DNA of 64,000 bases from Pelomyxa schiedti (lineage: Eukaryota > Evosea > Pelobiontida > Pelomyxidae). The stretch is taken from NCBI GenBank assembly GCA_020536535.1, contig JAHLWZ010000733.1, positions 62,001-126,000 of the forward strand, read 5' to 3'. Within the stretch, counting starts at the first letter, position 1; each line of letters starts with the position of its first letter. The position numbers were made by a program, and so were the translations under genes. Of this stretch, positions 40,098 through 52,311 are shown piece after piece. Under the pieces are notes generated by a model. The model did not search any database, was not told where the DNA came from, and worked only from the letters and a program-made list of their open reading frames with translations.

Positions 40098-41352
40098 ATG
40101 CCGCTGGTTACGTTACACTGGGATGAAGTGCCCATGAGCCATTTCATTTATGAATGTCTGTGGGCACTTGCGTTTGTTGTTGTGGTGCTATTCGCTCGCA
40201 GCCGAGGGGAGATTACGCGGTTTTTTGGCGGAATGATCTACGGCTTCGTCACCGAGATGGTGGTTTATGTCGGCCTCGAGGCCGCTCAATTTCAAGGCGT
40301 TGGTCGCGCTTACGATCACGGTAATTCTGGCTCACGTTTCTAGTTCATGCTTTTTAACTTTGTGTGCAGGCTTGTTTACTGTAATGCTTTTTGGGATTTC
40401 TCCCTTGTACATGGTACTGGTGTTAGATCAATTTTTTGTTTGTTCATTTCTTCACAGGATCTTTTCTGGTGGCCGGTTGTAATTTATGTTGTTGAATACT
40501 GTGCTCGTTGTACCTACAGAACAAGTACTATGTTTGATCGCTTTAACCACTAAAACACACCCTACAGAAACACTAATGTCTCGGCTACTCATTGCCACAA
40601 CAGTGGCCGTTTTTGCCGACTTTGCTATAGAACCTGTTGCTGTTACATACGGTATTTTTTCCCCCTATGCCCCAAAAATAAAAAAAAAGCAACCTGCTAA
40701 CCACAGGACTGTGGGTTTATCGCACTGGTCAAATGCAGTGGCAAAGTTGGGTTGGAGCACCCTATGCGAACAACATCGCCTGGTGTGCAGACTACTCTTC
40801 ATCCAAGTATTTACTCTCTGCAGGTTCGGAATTCAAGGAGGGTTTGTATTTGGCTGCTACTGTAGTGATGTAGTCCGGGGTCTCACACGAAACTCCTGGA
40901 TTATAATTTCTGATATCTCCACATTCGTTACACAAGTTCTAGCCAGCTGGATTGGGATGGGTCTATGGTGCCTATTGATGACGGCTTTCCGATCGCCATA
41001 TGGAATTATCAGATTCATAAGTGATCAAGTGCAACTGGGGGTACTGATGTTTGGTGTGCTGGTTTACACTATGTGGTATACCTTCGTTGTGTGTGCCAAG
41101 ATGGAGCCCAAAGTCCCCCAAACACAACTGGGGTCACAAGCCATCAAATCCAGGTTCCCGGCCGTTCTCATGGTGCTCTGGCAGGCCTCATCTTTTGCCT
41201 TCAAGCTTGTCTACTGCAAAACCAACAGTGGCTCTGAGCTGTGCACAGAGAACTCCACCCTTGTACTTGGCTGTTGTGCGGGCTTCTCTGTCCTTCTCAC
41301 CTTCCTGCCATCCTACTGTATGGGCGCCCTCTATAAGCCCAAACACCACTAA
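40098..41352 (+). CDS. Multi-pass membrane protein of the PF04240 (carotenoid biosynthesis-like) family
   Basis: Polytopic membrane protein. The N-terminal segment (FIYECLWALAFVVVVLFARS) is followed by FGGMIYGFVTEMVVYVGLEA and YDHGLFTVMLFGISPLYMVL. The third block reads LLIATTVAVFADFAIEPVAV, then after introns TYGLWVYRTG, QSWVGAPYANNIAWFGIQGG. The paired patterns GxxYGxxxE and FxDFAxEPVAxxxGLW...G(A/V)P..N..(A/W) are those of PF04240, found in bacterial and archaeal carotenoid hydratases (CruF type) and in uncharacterised proteins. Three more hydrophobic segments follow near 40910-41100 and 41150-41320. Length is about 330 aa with 7-8 membrane segments. One splice near 40420-40520 is unsettled. 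The reaction catalysed, if any, is unknown in eukaryotes. The GAT/DFA acidic residues typical of the family are present. Confidence 0.6.
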
Positions 41353-41503
41353 AGCCCAACCAAAACAACAATAAAAGTAAATAAAAACCTCAAAGCGTTA
41401 ATGCTACTGTTCAGAACTAATTCTTGTTGGCCGAAAACTCAGCCCAGCTTTCGTAGACGATTCAGAACATCACCTCTTAATAGGGAAGGAATACCAAAAC
41501 AGT

Positions 41504-43804
41504 ATGACCGATCCCAGCACCGCGTCCGTGCCTCCCCCCGTACCGCCACGCGACACGCCCTCGGCTGATACACCAGCCTCTGACGCGCCGAAGGATTTGG
41601 GCGCGACAACAAGCTACGAAGCAGCGGCGGGCGATTATGGGACCGGAGGAGGGGGGTGTCGCACGCCAACGCCGCCTGTGGACGAGCCCCCTGAGGTACC
41701 CAGCCTCAACCCGTTCGACGTCGGCGACGACGCCGCGGACGACGACGACGGGCCGGTGCAGCGGGAGCAGAGCCCGATTGTGGGAGCAGGGTCCGTCAAT
41801 GGCGAGCCAGACGCGGATTCTTCGCCGTCGTCGACGAGACCCACAAGTACGGCGAGCGTCCCTTCGCCGGAAGCCGAGAAAGATCCCAGCAGCCCGAATG
41901 GAACCAGGAGAGGGAATCCGGCGAACCCATTCGTGAGCAGCCCGACGCCGGCCCTTGTGACCGAAGTCTGTGGCGAGACGGCCTCGTCGTCGTCGCCGCC
42001 AATGAGGGACGTGGCGCCAGCTTGGGTGTTCCGGGGTTCGATCCCCACCACCGGCGATGTATATTTCGCCAGCCTGAACATGGGCCGTTCCAAGGTCCCT
42101 GACGAGACCACGAGGGCAATTTTGGAGAGGCTGACACTGTCTAGGCGTGCCATTTGTGAATCTGTGAGAGGCGGCTGCTTTGAAGCTGCAATCAATGTAA
42201 TTGTGTATTGCATCTGACACCATTTCACCCCCTTATGGCACCTCGTGCAAAACTCTGTGTGTGTATCCACTTATGCAACTTGTAGGCCATTGATGAATAT
42301 CTTCCAATGCTCAAAGGATTGGTTCGTTTCATTTTATTTCCCCCCCACCGTTTACCAAAACTCCGCGCGTTTAGATATCTGCTAGTGCGTCACTGCCAGT
42401 CGACATATGCAAAAAACTGGGTAACATTGCTTTCTCTTTTTACGTTGTGATTTCTGTACCTAAACAACCCAAAAAGATTTTAAGTGGTACACACCATTTA
42501 CAACACAATATTGTCGTGACCCTTTGACGATACCAACCTTGGAATATGAACTGTTCTTTATCTTATTGGTGATAACTATTTCAAATTTCCTTGAGTGCAA
42601 CCACCTTAATGATCTCTTTAGATGTATGGATTTCTTCATCGTGTGGCTGCAAAGGAAATATTACAAAGCTACAAAGATAACAAAATTGCGGCCGACAACC
42701 CCAAGTTTAGAGGAATAACAGAATACCTACAAAAAGCTATTGGGGTAGAAACACATTTACCCTTGCCATTCTCTCATGGTTTTAGTAGATTTTCCACTTT
42801 TTGGAAACCCTACCACTCTATACAGAGCCGGAAAAACCTAAAATGCCTATTTTAATTGAATTGCACCCAGAAATGCCAAAACTCCTTGCCTAGTATCGCA
42901 CCCAACTAAGATTGATTGCCTCTTATACCACCCAGTATGTGTATAATGGAAGCAAATGGTATTCTCGTAATGCCCGCCCTGCAGCAAAAAATCAATACTG
43001 AGGTCTTTTATCTATAGTAAAAATAATTTCTGATGTACCTTTAGGATGTAGCCCAGCAATGTCTCCAAATCTCGGAAATGGTACGCACACTTCCTTGGTC
43101 TCTTGTCAATCATTTCTTAACTGACTTAGTAAGGCTTCGTATTGCTTCTCTTCAGTGTGCAGAATAACGCAGAAAGAATCAAACAGCAGACTGAGTATTT
43201 TAAAAAGGTTCACCTTTCCAGTATCATAAACAAGTATAGATTTATGTCTTTCCATCTAGTTATTTCCTTCTTATGAAATACATGTACCAAGGGCAGGCCT
43301 TAATATTTAGAGGACAAAACGCATGGGATCACAGGTAATCCTACTTCGTTACAACACATTCTTACTTTACAAAAGGAATTATAACTTAGCATTGACATAC
43401 CTTCAAGTATACTGGACTTTTCTCCTTCTTTCCCTGACCCATAATACCACAAACAACAACAAGGCCGCACTTCCCCGCCAGATTCATGACAAAGCCTTGA
43501 AGGTACCGTTTTAGTTCAGGATCAAATAACTCACCCTTTAGAGTCATAAAAATCGAGACTGCATGCCCGAAGTCCTAAATGAAGCAGCTGGTTTCATGAA
43601 TTTTGTGAAAGACCTCTACAGAAAGTGCCCCATTTCCCCTCCCCTAATCCCTTCAATTGAAAAAAACACCCACACAAAAGGTACACCTTAGAGCACAAGT
43701 CAACAGAATTCCCCGAGACACCAGTCCAACCAACAACCTACGCCGATCCCAAGGCCAACAATCTCCAACTATCCTTCAAAGAGGATTCCTGTTCCCTGTG
43801 CTGA
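41504..43804 (+). CDS. BRO1-domain protein with C-terminal CaaX box (BROX-like)
   Basis: Exon 1 (41504 to about 42196) opens with a Pro/Ser/Asp-rich leader of about 170 residues and then WVFRGSIPTTGDVYFASLNM. Successive short exons, joined in phase, read AIDEYLPMLKGL, SASASLPVDICKKLDFKWYT, PTLEYELFFILLMYGFLHRV and AAKEILQSYKDNKIAADNPK. That succession matches the BRO1 'W-x-x-(F)...LEYEL-xxxL-xN/xG-x-LH-x-x-A' core. Later come ITEYLQKAIG, a helix ending QKINTEDVAQQCLQIS and ERIKQQTEYFKKGQALIFRG. The last exon reads TEFPETPVQPTTYADPKANN and ends EDSCSLC before TGA at 43802-43804. CSLC is a CaaX-type prenylation signal, as in human BROX. BRO1 domains bind ESCRT-III (CHMP4). Family call is inferred from pattern; the GC-rich leader is unusual. 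Confidence 0.6.
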
Positions 43805-43946
43805 GCCTTACCACTCCCACAACTGTGTTTTTACCGTAGACAAAGCCAACTTTTTTTTTGCCTCTTCAATCGTCGTTGATCAACCCCACGAAAGAACAAA
43901 CACCGAAACAGGAAAAGTGAGTAGACAATAAACAGGTATCAAGGAG

Positions 43947-45140
43947 ATGAGCGGAGGACAAAGGAGACAAGCGATTGGAGCGGGACGGTGGTTCCCTGCA
44001 GCGGAATCGCAACTCAGATCCGCGGTGGATAGGTACTTGGCGGCCGCGTCACCGATCTCCGAACAAGTACTCGCTACTCCGGTCTTGGGAGTGGTCTCTC
44101 CTCATGCGGGTGTGTGTTGGTGCAGTGTTTTATGTGGAGATCTTTCACGATGGTTTTGTGTTTTGTTGTTTCTTTTTGTTTGTCTGTTTGTTTTCTTGCT
44201 TTTTTAAATTGTATGTTTTTTCTTTCATTTTAACAAACAATGGGAACAATGTAGGTTATGAGTACTCTGGAAAAGTTTCTGGATATAGTTTCAGGGCGCT
44301 TAGGGAGTCGGCTGTTCGCCATGGGGAACCTAACTATGTTGTCATTGTGGGGTGAGCTGTAGGCTTCCATTTATATTAATATTTATGTTTGCTTTATGGA
44401 GCAAGCTCGCTTAACTCTTTTTTTTTTTCCCTCAGGTTTAGTCATAGTGGTTCTTTTCCCGGTGCAGCAATAATGCCTGGTACCGAGTTCGTCTCTCCGA
44501 TTGGAACATCTCCACTTGCCAATGATGTTGCAGAAAAAATGTGCTTGAACAGGCCCAAGTAAGTTGTTGAAGAGTGTGTTTATCCACCCGTCTCACTTCT
44601 TGCAGGTTGAAAATGAATTACGGTCCGCACCACGGTGAGCACAGTGCAGAAAACCAAATACCGTTTGTTCAAGCCATATTCCCACATGTTTTTTTTCCCC
44701 CTCTCTTCAATACCTTCTCACCTCTTGTTCTCCCCCAGGCCAGACTTGTAGTTGTCCTTCTTGGTGATCACGCAGCCGCAACCATCAACCAACTTGTCGA
44801 CGCTCTCGTGGAACTTCGCACCACAAGCTTTGGAGGACCCTTTGTTGTTGTATCCAGCAGTGACATGCTCCACGATGCAGACTATGACAAAGTTGTGTCC
44901 ACAGACCACCACACACTGGAGCTAGTGACCCGCCTGGACGACGCGGCCCTCGCTTCCACCTGGAACTACAGCCACCAAATACTGTGCGGAATTGGGCCGG
45001 TCTTGGTGCTAGTCAAGTTCGCAAAGGCCTGTGGACCATCCATGAGGGCACACACTCTGCACTACAGGAACTGTGGGGATGACTTCCCCGAATCCAAGGG
45101 GGACTGGGTTGTTGGTTATGGTGCTGTGGCTTTCTCCTGA
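43947..45140 (+). CDS. MEMO1: MEMO-family protein
   Basis: Member of the MEMO family (extradiol-dioxygenase-like fold; in animals a copper-binding regulator of migration and redox balance). Exon 1 starts MSGGQRRQAIGAGRWFPAAE and ends VVSPHAG, splicing to YEYSGKVSGYSFRALRES, giving the signature PHAGYEYSG. Further exons: YVVIVGFSHSGSFPGAAIMP, GPHHGEHSAENQIPFVQ (EHS motif), ARLVVVLLGD, VVVSSSDMLHDADYD, DHHTLELVTRLDD, ILCGIGPVLVLVKFAKA, ending GDWVVGYGAVAFS. The histidines in PHAG, FSH and DMLH and the cysteine in CGIGP correspond to the metal-site residues. Length is about 300 aa, normal for the family. CGxGP is closer to prokaryotic MEMO proteins than to human CGRHP. It lies 143 bp downstream of the BROX-like gene. 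Confidence 0.85.
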
Positions 45141-45340
45141 TTCATTTCCTTTTGTTGGTTGAGACAGCAGTTGAGATTGAGGGTTTCCCTCTCGACCAAA
45201 CACCTTTATCTAACTAAAGCAATAAAAACAAACCTATTTGCCCCCTTCAACGCTAGGTTGTCAAAAAAAAAAAGTTCTTTGTTTGAAATGGCCAAAAGAT
45301 CTTCGTTTTTCATTTTTTTCTCCAAACAGTAGTCGCTGTG

Positions 45341-48300
45341 ATGTCGTCGTCGTCGTCGGATCCGTGGTCGGACTTTCGAGGGTGTGGACTCAGCCCCCTT
45401 TTTTCTAAGTGCTGTTTTTTGTTGCTGTCGCGTGCACTGCCACATCTTCCCTTTTTGTTTTTTTTGGTTGTTTTTTCCCCCCGCGGTTTATTTTCCCCTT
45501 TTGTGTGCTAATTGGTTGTTGTGTGCGGCACTGCTCACTCGATGGATTAAGAAATTTATTTGGACCTGGGGGTTCCCCGCCGCCTGGGTTTCCGCCAATC
45601 CCTGCATCATCGTCAAACACAGGCGTTCACAACAGAATCAACACTCTGGCGTTTTTGTATGCTAAGGAGTGCAAGTCCAGTTTCGACTCGTTGAGGAAGA
45701 GTGTGCAGGTACCTGACTTTGGAATGGCAGGGTGGCCTCCTAAATGCTTATTGATGTGCAGGTTCTCACTGCTACTAAAAGAGAGCTCGTGCATTACAAT
45801 GCTAAGAAAGAAGGCAAACCAGTCAGGTTTCCAACACCTTCCTTGTAGTCGTTTCCCAACACATTTAGTGACGCTGATTCCACATCTGTTCGTGGGAGTG
45901 GTCGCTGTTTTGGTTGTTCAAACACTTTTGTTGGTCTCTCCCTCCGTCTACTGGAAGCCATGGCAAAGAATGAGCAAAGCAGAAAAAGTCTGGTGGATCA
46001 AGGAATGTTGCAATTGTTAATGCAGAACAATGTGAGAAATGGAAGTGAAGCAAGCCGTAAAGCAGCTAGACGGCTCATTTGTGTTCTGATCAATGGGTGC
46101 AATACTGCAACTTCCCAGCTTGTTAGCATGATTAAAGAGAGGCTTTGTTTTGCACTTGATAATTACACGTATGAACAAGATAAAAACATCACTACTCCTC
46201 TAACTTCCCCAGGACTATGGACCCTGGATTTCTAGTGAGAAACGAAATGGCACTTCTTTATGACGTGTGCAAGTCGTCTGAGGGTCAGTGCTGGGAACAG
46301 TGTTTTAGACTCGTGTTTGAAATGCTGTTAATGAGGTATAAAACTCCTACTGTTTCCTAATTTATTTATTTCTTTCCTGCAGCACCGAAAGAGGGTCAAC
46401 TTCCCCTCTTGTTTGTGAGCATATCATATTGCCATGCCTTCATATTCTCACTGAGACATTGGGGGTATTTTCCTAGAAGAAAATCAAGTCACTAACTTAA
46501 AACTAGGCAAAAGAGCCAACTGCTGATGAAAAAAAGTCGAAGCCAACTTCAACTTCAACTTCAACTTCAACTTCAGCTTCAGCTTCAACTTCAACTTCTA
46601 CCCCCCCATCCAACAAACTTGCCCACTTGCGACCAACACCAACTGAACCAGTGGATATGGTAGTTGATTCAACACCACAGCCCTCCCAACCCCAGCAGCC
46701 CCAGACACCTGAACCATCAGCAACTGTCCTCCCTGTTTTCCAAGGTTCCTCAGTCTCTCTTACTGATTGGACTTCCAAAAAAACTTCCTATGATGCCTGG
46801 CTCCACTCATTGCAGCAGTGGTCACAAGCACATGCTCAAACCAAGACACTGACAAAAGAAGAGGTACAGTTTTTTTTCCTTCTAGAGTGTATCAATACTT
46901 TTCCTAGGCACGAGAGTTCTATATCATGGAGAAGTATTACAGTAAATGGACTAACTACATTCTACACAAACGCACGCACCCAATGTCTCCTCTGGAAGAG
47001 CTACAAACAGAAGGCTCATGGATACAAAAGTTGCTTCTCTGCCCTTGCTCAGACCAGATCAGGCTTCAAGCTGCAGCCCTGGTTCGTATTTTGTACCAGC
47101 ACCCAGTTAGGTGAGAACTATTATCGGGTGGTAAATGAATAAAAAAGTAAGTTGACAATGAAGACTAGAGCCCTTAAATTTTTGGATATGTTTACACGAT
47201 TGCTTCCTTCAGCAATAGCAATGGGAGAAGCCTCGTCTCAATTTTTCGTCTTATTTAATGGTGAAGCTTTCTTTCTTTGGGATTAAATACTCATTCCTCT
47301 TCAAGCTTTGCTTGAGCCCTGGGAGCACCGTGTTTATTTTGTTGTAAAAAAGTATTATCCCTCCAATTTACTTACCTAAATAAACTGTTTAATTGGCTGA
47401 AGGAACCTACCTTACCTTGTGGGCCTTATATTGGCTGAGATTGAACGCATTCATAAATTAGAGGCAGAAATCTCCACAGATATCACACAAGGAACAATTT
47501 GTCACACACTTGTTTCCATACTGTCTCGTATTTTGGAGGAACCAGTATTACACAAGAAGTTCAAATCAATGGGCTTCGTCCATCAAGTAAGAATCACAAC
47601 CTATTTCTGCTGTTCTGAAGCCTAACAGCTTCTGGATGGATTCCTGATGCTGAGGGGTTTGATTGTTCAAAAAACCAAGCTCACTGATGATAGCAGTGCA
47701 TGTTTGATGAAAATTCTCCTGTCAATGAATCAGTCCGAGGAAGAACAAAGAGAATTCATGCATGCCTGTGTGAAGGTTTTTCAGAACACACTTTGTACTT
47801 TACTAAAAGGCTCCAAGGGACTAGATAAGTACAAAGACTGGCGTATTGTGTTGTTTATCTATGAGCAACTTGGCAAAATAATATGTCCTGAGAAACCAGA
47901 GGTTGAATTCCAGCTAGACTTGAAGAAGGCATCATCACAAGATGAATTCATCCGTGGATCCATGACAAAGAATCCCTATTCCTCCAAGGAGGTGAGCCTG
48001 AAACAATAAAACTGGGGTGAATTATAATACCGTTTTGTAGGTTGGTCCTCTCATGAGAGATGTGAAGAACAAAATTTGTACGACACTGGATCTGAGAGGT
48101 AATCTCGTTTTGAACTATTTTTGAGTTATCATATTGTAATGTACATAAATAGGCCTCATTGATGACGACTTGGGCATGGAGTTACTGGTCTGCAATAAGA
48201 TAATCAAACTTGATTTGCCCATAAAGTAGAAAGTGAGAGGTTTATCCTGGATGACCTTTTCTTAGAGCTATTTATGAACAAGTCTGGCTTCCATCTGTTC

Positions 48301-51300
48301 CGGAGGGCAAGAAAAAAGATGTCATGCAAGTAATTTACCGATTACAGGGTCTTGATGGAGAGGTAAACACTGAAATAGTATTTCCTCATAACCATTTTAT
48401 CTTTCAAAGGCAACAGAAGCAATTGTGGACACCATTCGTACAGATTCTGGAGAACAAAAGAATCCGGAGGTACTTTCCTCTCCTCTCCAATGTTTCATTA
48501 ATTTCGTTTCAAGGAGGAATTCCGCATAACTGCAGTTATGGCTCAGTGCGGGGGTCTTAATGCAATGCTCCGAACAATTCAACGTGCTCCAGAGCTTGAA
48601 CAAATAGACCTCCTTCAGCTTGTTCTCAAATTGCTTAGGCTTGCTCTTTATCTTCAAGTTCGCCTCCTTTAACATGTTTTGATTCTTCCAAGCTTAAACT
48701 CTTTAAGGTGAACAGACAAAATTTTGTGCTGCTTGATGGACCCTATATTATTGCGGAGAAACTGAAGCGGGTCCTGTCACTCAATTCTGGTGCAATTCTC
48801 CATTCTTTTGCTAACGTTTCTCACAATTGCTTCTGCAGATGCTCTCAACAATATAGCTATTGCCCTATCGGCTATTATTGAAGCTGTTGGGGAAACAATT
48901 GATCTACCAATCTCCGGCCCATTGCCTCCATCTATCACTACTCCTTCATCACCAATTCCCCCGCACTTACCCGTGGAGAGTAAGGTGTCCACACCCATAC
49001 AGGAGCCAGTTGCAACCTCGTCTGTCTCCCTTTCTTCCACCTCCGCCTCCGCCACACCCGCCCTCTCCCCAACACCAACATCCACACCCACACCAACCAC
49101 TTCCACTTCTGCCTCCACCTCCACGCCCACACAGCTTCCTGAGATGGATGTCGACACTGTTGGCATGGCAGACAAACAACAAGCACGACTGGTTCAACTT
49201 GAGGGTCTTTTAGCCCTCCTCACACAGTGCATGCAACTCCGGAAGAATTCTGCTTTGTTGGAGGTAACTTGATTAAGTGATTTCCTCTTCCATCTGTTCA
49301 CCTTCTGCTAGAGTGTCTTGAAAGTTTTCCCACTTCTTACATACAATAACCCTACACTGATGGACAGAATCATTGCCTTCTTTGGTGCTTATACAGACTT
49401 CGATGCTTACAATGCACAGTTGTCTAAATTTACTTTTAACTAGCACTTATTACTCCCAGAGAAGCCAGTGATGGAGATAAAGTGACATTTGGCCTGAACT
49501 GTTTCATTTCCATGGTGTCTTCTATTAATATGAAGACACAATCTGGCCCACATCTCAAGTCTCGCTTTATTGAAAAGTCCGTTACAGCTTTCTTTGTAAA
49601 CTATATTCGCAGTCACTTCCCAGCGGATAAGGACAAGAGCTCACCTGTATGTCCTACAAAATAAAAATAAAAAACCGTCACCATGGACAGGAATGGACAC
49701 GAAGTCTTTCTGAACGCTCACTTCCCGTTGTCTTACAAATTCTTTCTGGCCTTGCCAAACAGCACCCTCCAACCCAAGTAGCCCACGCCATATATCAACC
49801 GAGACTAATGCAACCTATTATAGGAAATGCATGCAGACATTTTACCTGTTATTCACACACTGGTAAGAGCTGTCTTCCTTCTCTCCAACAAAGATCAACA
49901 CTCAATTCCTTTTCAAGGAACAAGTCAAGATCGAAGAGGTTAAAAAGGTCGGTCTTCTTGCTGCAAATCTCCTGGACACCCTGGTAAATGATGTAAAATC
50001 TAAAATGCCTAATTAATCTCTTTCTTCACTCCCAGAAAGACAATCCTGTCATTACTAAAGCTGTTGAAAGTATCCGAATAGCTGCCCGCAAGGAAAAGAT
50101 GAAACTAGCTGAGCAAAGAAGACAACAAATTCTGAAAGAAATGAAGCTTGAAGCTCACGGTTCGAAAATTGTTGCTGCTGGGATGCCAAGTGTGTTTTTG
50201 CATTTCAATTAACTTTTTCTTACGTCCCACTTTTCCTTTCATCATCAAAGGTTCTGTGGAAGAGCTTGGTGAAGAAGATAGACTCCGCTGTACAGTATAT
50301 TTGCCCTAAATAATTTCCTCTACACATAAAAAATTTTTCTAGGTATGCAAAGAAGGTTTCACATATAAACCTCAAGAAGTCCTGGGTTTCTATGTTTTTT
50401 GCAAACCTACTCCAATGGCAAGTATCATTCAGAAGGGATTGACGCCAAACCGCGCTGATGCAGGTGTATCGACAGCCACTCACTTCAACTTGATACATTT
50501 CACGTACACAAAATCGAGTCTTTCAAGTTTTCTCTGATAAATTGAAGATGCCACGAACACTCAACAAGAGCTGAAAGAAAGAAAAAAGCACCAAAGGAAG
50601 AATGGGAAGGGGCAGCTTTGCGGAATCAATTCAACAAGTGCAATAACATATTCCCTGTACTGTTCTTTCTTTTCTACAGTAGATGTTTATAGTGCACAGA
50701 TAATGGGACCTAGTACCACAGACGACGGTTACACAGCTTGTGCAGAAAGGTTGAGGGATACACAAATACACGTCATCCTTATACATGAAAAGGTTTTGGA
50801 ATGGCTTATCCTTGAAACGGTCTGAACAGCGGTTGCGGGTTCTTATTCACGATATGCGTATGCTCATTACCCGGGTTATCAACAAAAATGTATGTTGCAA
50901 TTTTGTAGGTGTATACCAATAATACAAAAACAAGCAATCCGATCCCACGTCGGGAGGCCGTGAAGCCAATACCATAGCTTTGCCGTTCATGTTTCAAATG
51001 GCGAACTTCTTATTAGAAAAAGAGCCAGGCTATCTGTGTGCTCTCTTAAGCTCTGATAGCGTCTTTTCTAAACAAAACATAGGAAATCGTTTCAGGCGTC
51101 CCTCTCTTCCTTTGTATCACAATCACGAGATTTGTGGGACTCCAACAATTCCCAATGTGAAAACGTTCTTTATTTCCTGGTCCTATCCTTGCCTCTAATG
51201 CCACTTGAAGAGTGGCAAACTGCTAAGGTACATCTCGGCTTTTTTCACATATTCTGACTCTTTAAACTAGATAACCTTCATCAAAAGAATTTTATCTTAT

Positions 51301-52248
51301 GCCCACTACGAAATGTCTGTTACTGAACCAGTCAAGCCAAAAACTGAACCGGAGCCCAGGCCCAAAACACCACCACCCCAAACATCTTCAGCCAGACCCA
51401 AGACCCCTCCTCCCGCTACCACTACTGCCACAGCTTCAGCTTCCTCAACAGACTCAGTCCCTCCGCCTACCTCACACCCAACCGAAATTCCACCTCCAGC
51501 CCCAATAGAAAAACCTGCACCAACTCCCGTCACATCAGCTGAGGCAGGCCCAACTGCAACAGCCACAACAGCGTCCGCAACACTCACCCCTGTTTCCAGT
51601 ACTCCTGCCAAATCAACTGAACCAGTTGCCATTCCCCCACCCTCAGTATCACCCCCACCAACCAGCACAACAAACACAACCTCCTCTGTGGCTATTCCCC
51701 CACCACCAGACCCAGCAACATCCACAACTTCTACAACTGCATCAACTACCACTTCAGCTACTACTTCTACATCTTCAAGCACCCAACCAGACGTGGCTAT
51801 GGAAAATGCCACTACGGTCGGTGACAAGTCCTTTTCAGCGTGCCGGGCACACCTTATGTTTATGTGCTTTATTGATGCAGTTCACCGAGCTGTTAAGACC
51901 AAGTCTGGTCTTCCAGGATCAACTTTGCCTGATGTTGTCTACAGAAGAGATGACCCTTGGGTGGCCTATATGAAATCTGAACTAAGGTTGGGGACATTTT
52001 TACTGTTAAGTTTATGAAGTGACCACAAACCAGGAAGAAAACCATAACAGAGAAGATGCAGAAACTCCTCAAAGACTTTGATGACGAAGTAGCACCGTGT
52101 TCTGAGTTCATGGAGGTCTTTGACACCCTCGGTACTTCCCCGTACCCAATCAAATGTTTCTCCACTCACACCAACAACAGGAATCCTGGAACAAGTGTTG
52201 CGGGAATCACCCGCTTTTGAAGAGTTTGTTTCTACTTATTTCCACTGA
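45341..52248 (+). CDS. UBR4: UBR4-like E3 ubiquitin ligase, C-terminal half only
   Basis: Starts MSSSSSDPWSDFRGCGLSP and reads through about 25 exons of UBR4 C-terminal sequence in order: SLVDQGMLQLLMQNNVRNGS and KAARRLICVLINGCNTATSQ; EGSWIQKLLLCPCSDQIRLQ; LAEIERIHKLEAEISTDITQ; LRGLIVQKTKLTDDSSACLM; QDEFIRGSMTKNPYSS with VGPLMRDVKNKIC; MQVIYRLQGLDGE; and AVMAQCGGLNAMLRTIQRAP. The hemi-RING/UZI region (about 50280-50640) has LRCTVCKEGFTYKPQEVLGF, THFNLIHFTCHEHSTRAE and EWEGAALRNQFNKCNNIFP, so the zinc and catalytic positions look intact. It ends DPWVAYMKSELR, SEFMEVFDTLGILEQVLRES and TGA. Three Ser/Thr/Pro-rich inserts lie at 46540-46760, 48900-49150 and 51310-51790. Length is about 1,700 aa against about 5,200 in human. 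The UBR box and N-terminal half are absent, and MEMO lies directly upstream. Confidence 0.85.
46545..46599 (+). repeat. (ACTTCA)n hexamer repeat in the UBR4-like gene
   Basis: About nine ACTTCA/GCTTCA units encode an alternating Thr-Ser/Ala-Ser run in a low-complexity insert between two conserved UBR4 helices. The repeat is a likely length-variable site. Confidence 0.8.
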
Positions 52249-52311
52249 TCGGGGAAAAAAAAGCCTTGTTCCCCCAAAGAAGTTCTTAATTTCGGGTTAC
52301 TAAAAAAATTC

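Noticed and set aside
42027-42048. tRNA-like B-box (GGGTTCGATCCCC)
   Set aside because: It lies inside the BROX-like coding exon (FRGSIPTTGDV). No A-box or acceptor stem pairs at the expected distance.
41477-42270. Minus-strand open frames of 211 and 248 codons
   Set aside because: Antisense to the GC-rich first exon of the BROX-like gene; low complexity, non-ATG starts.
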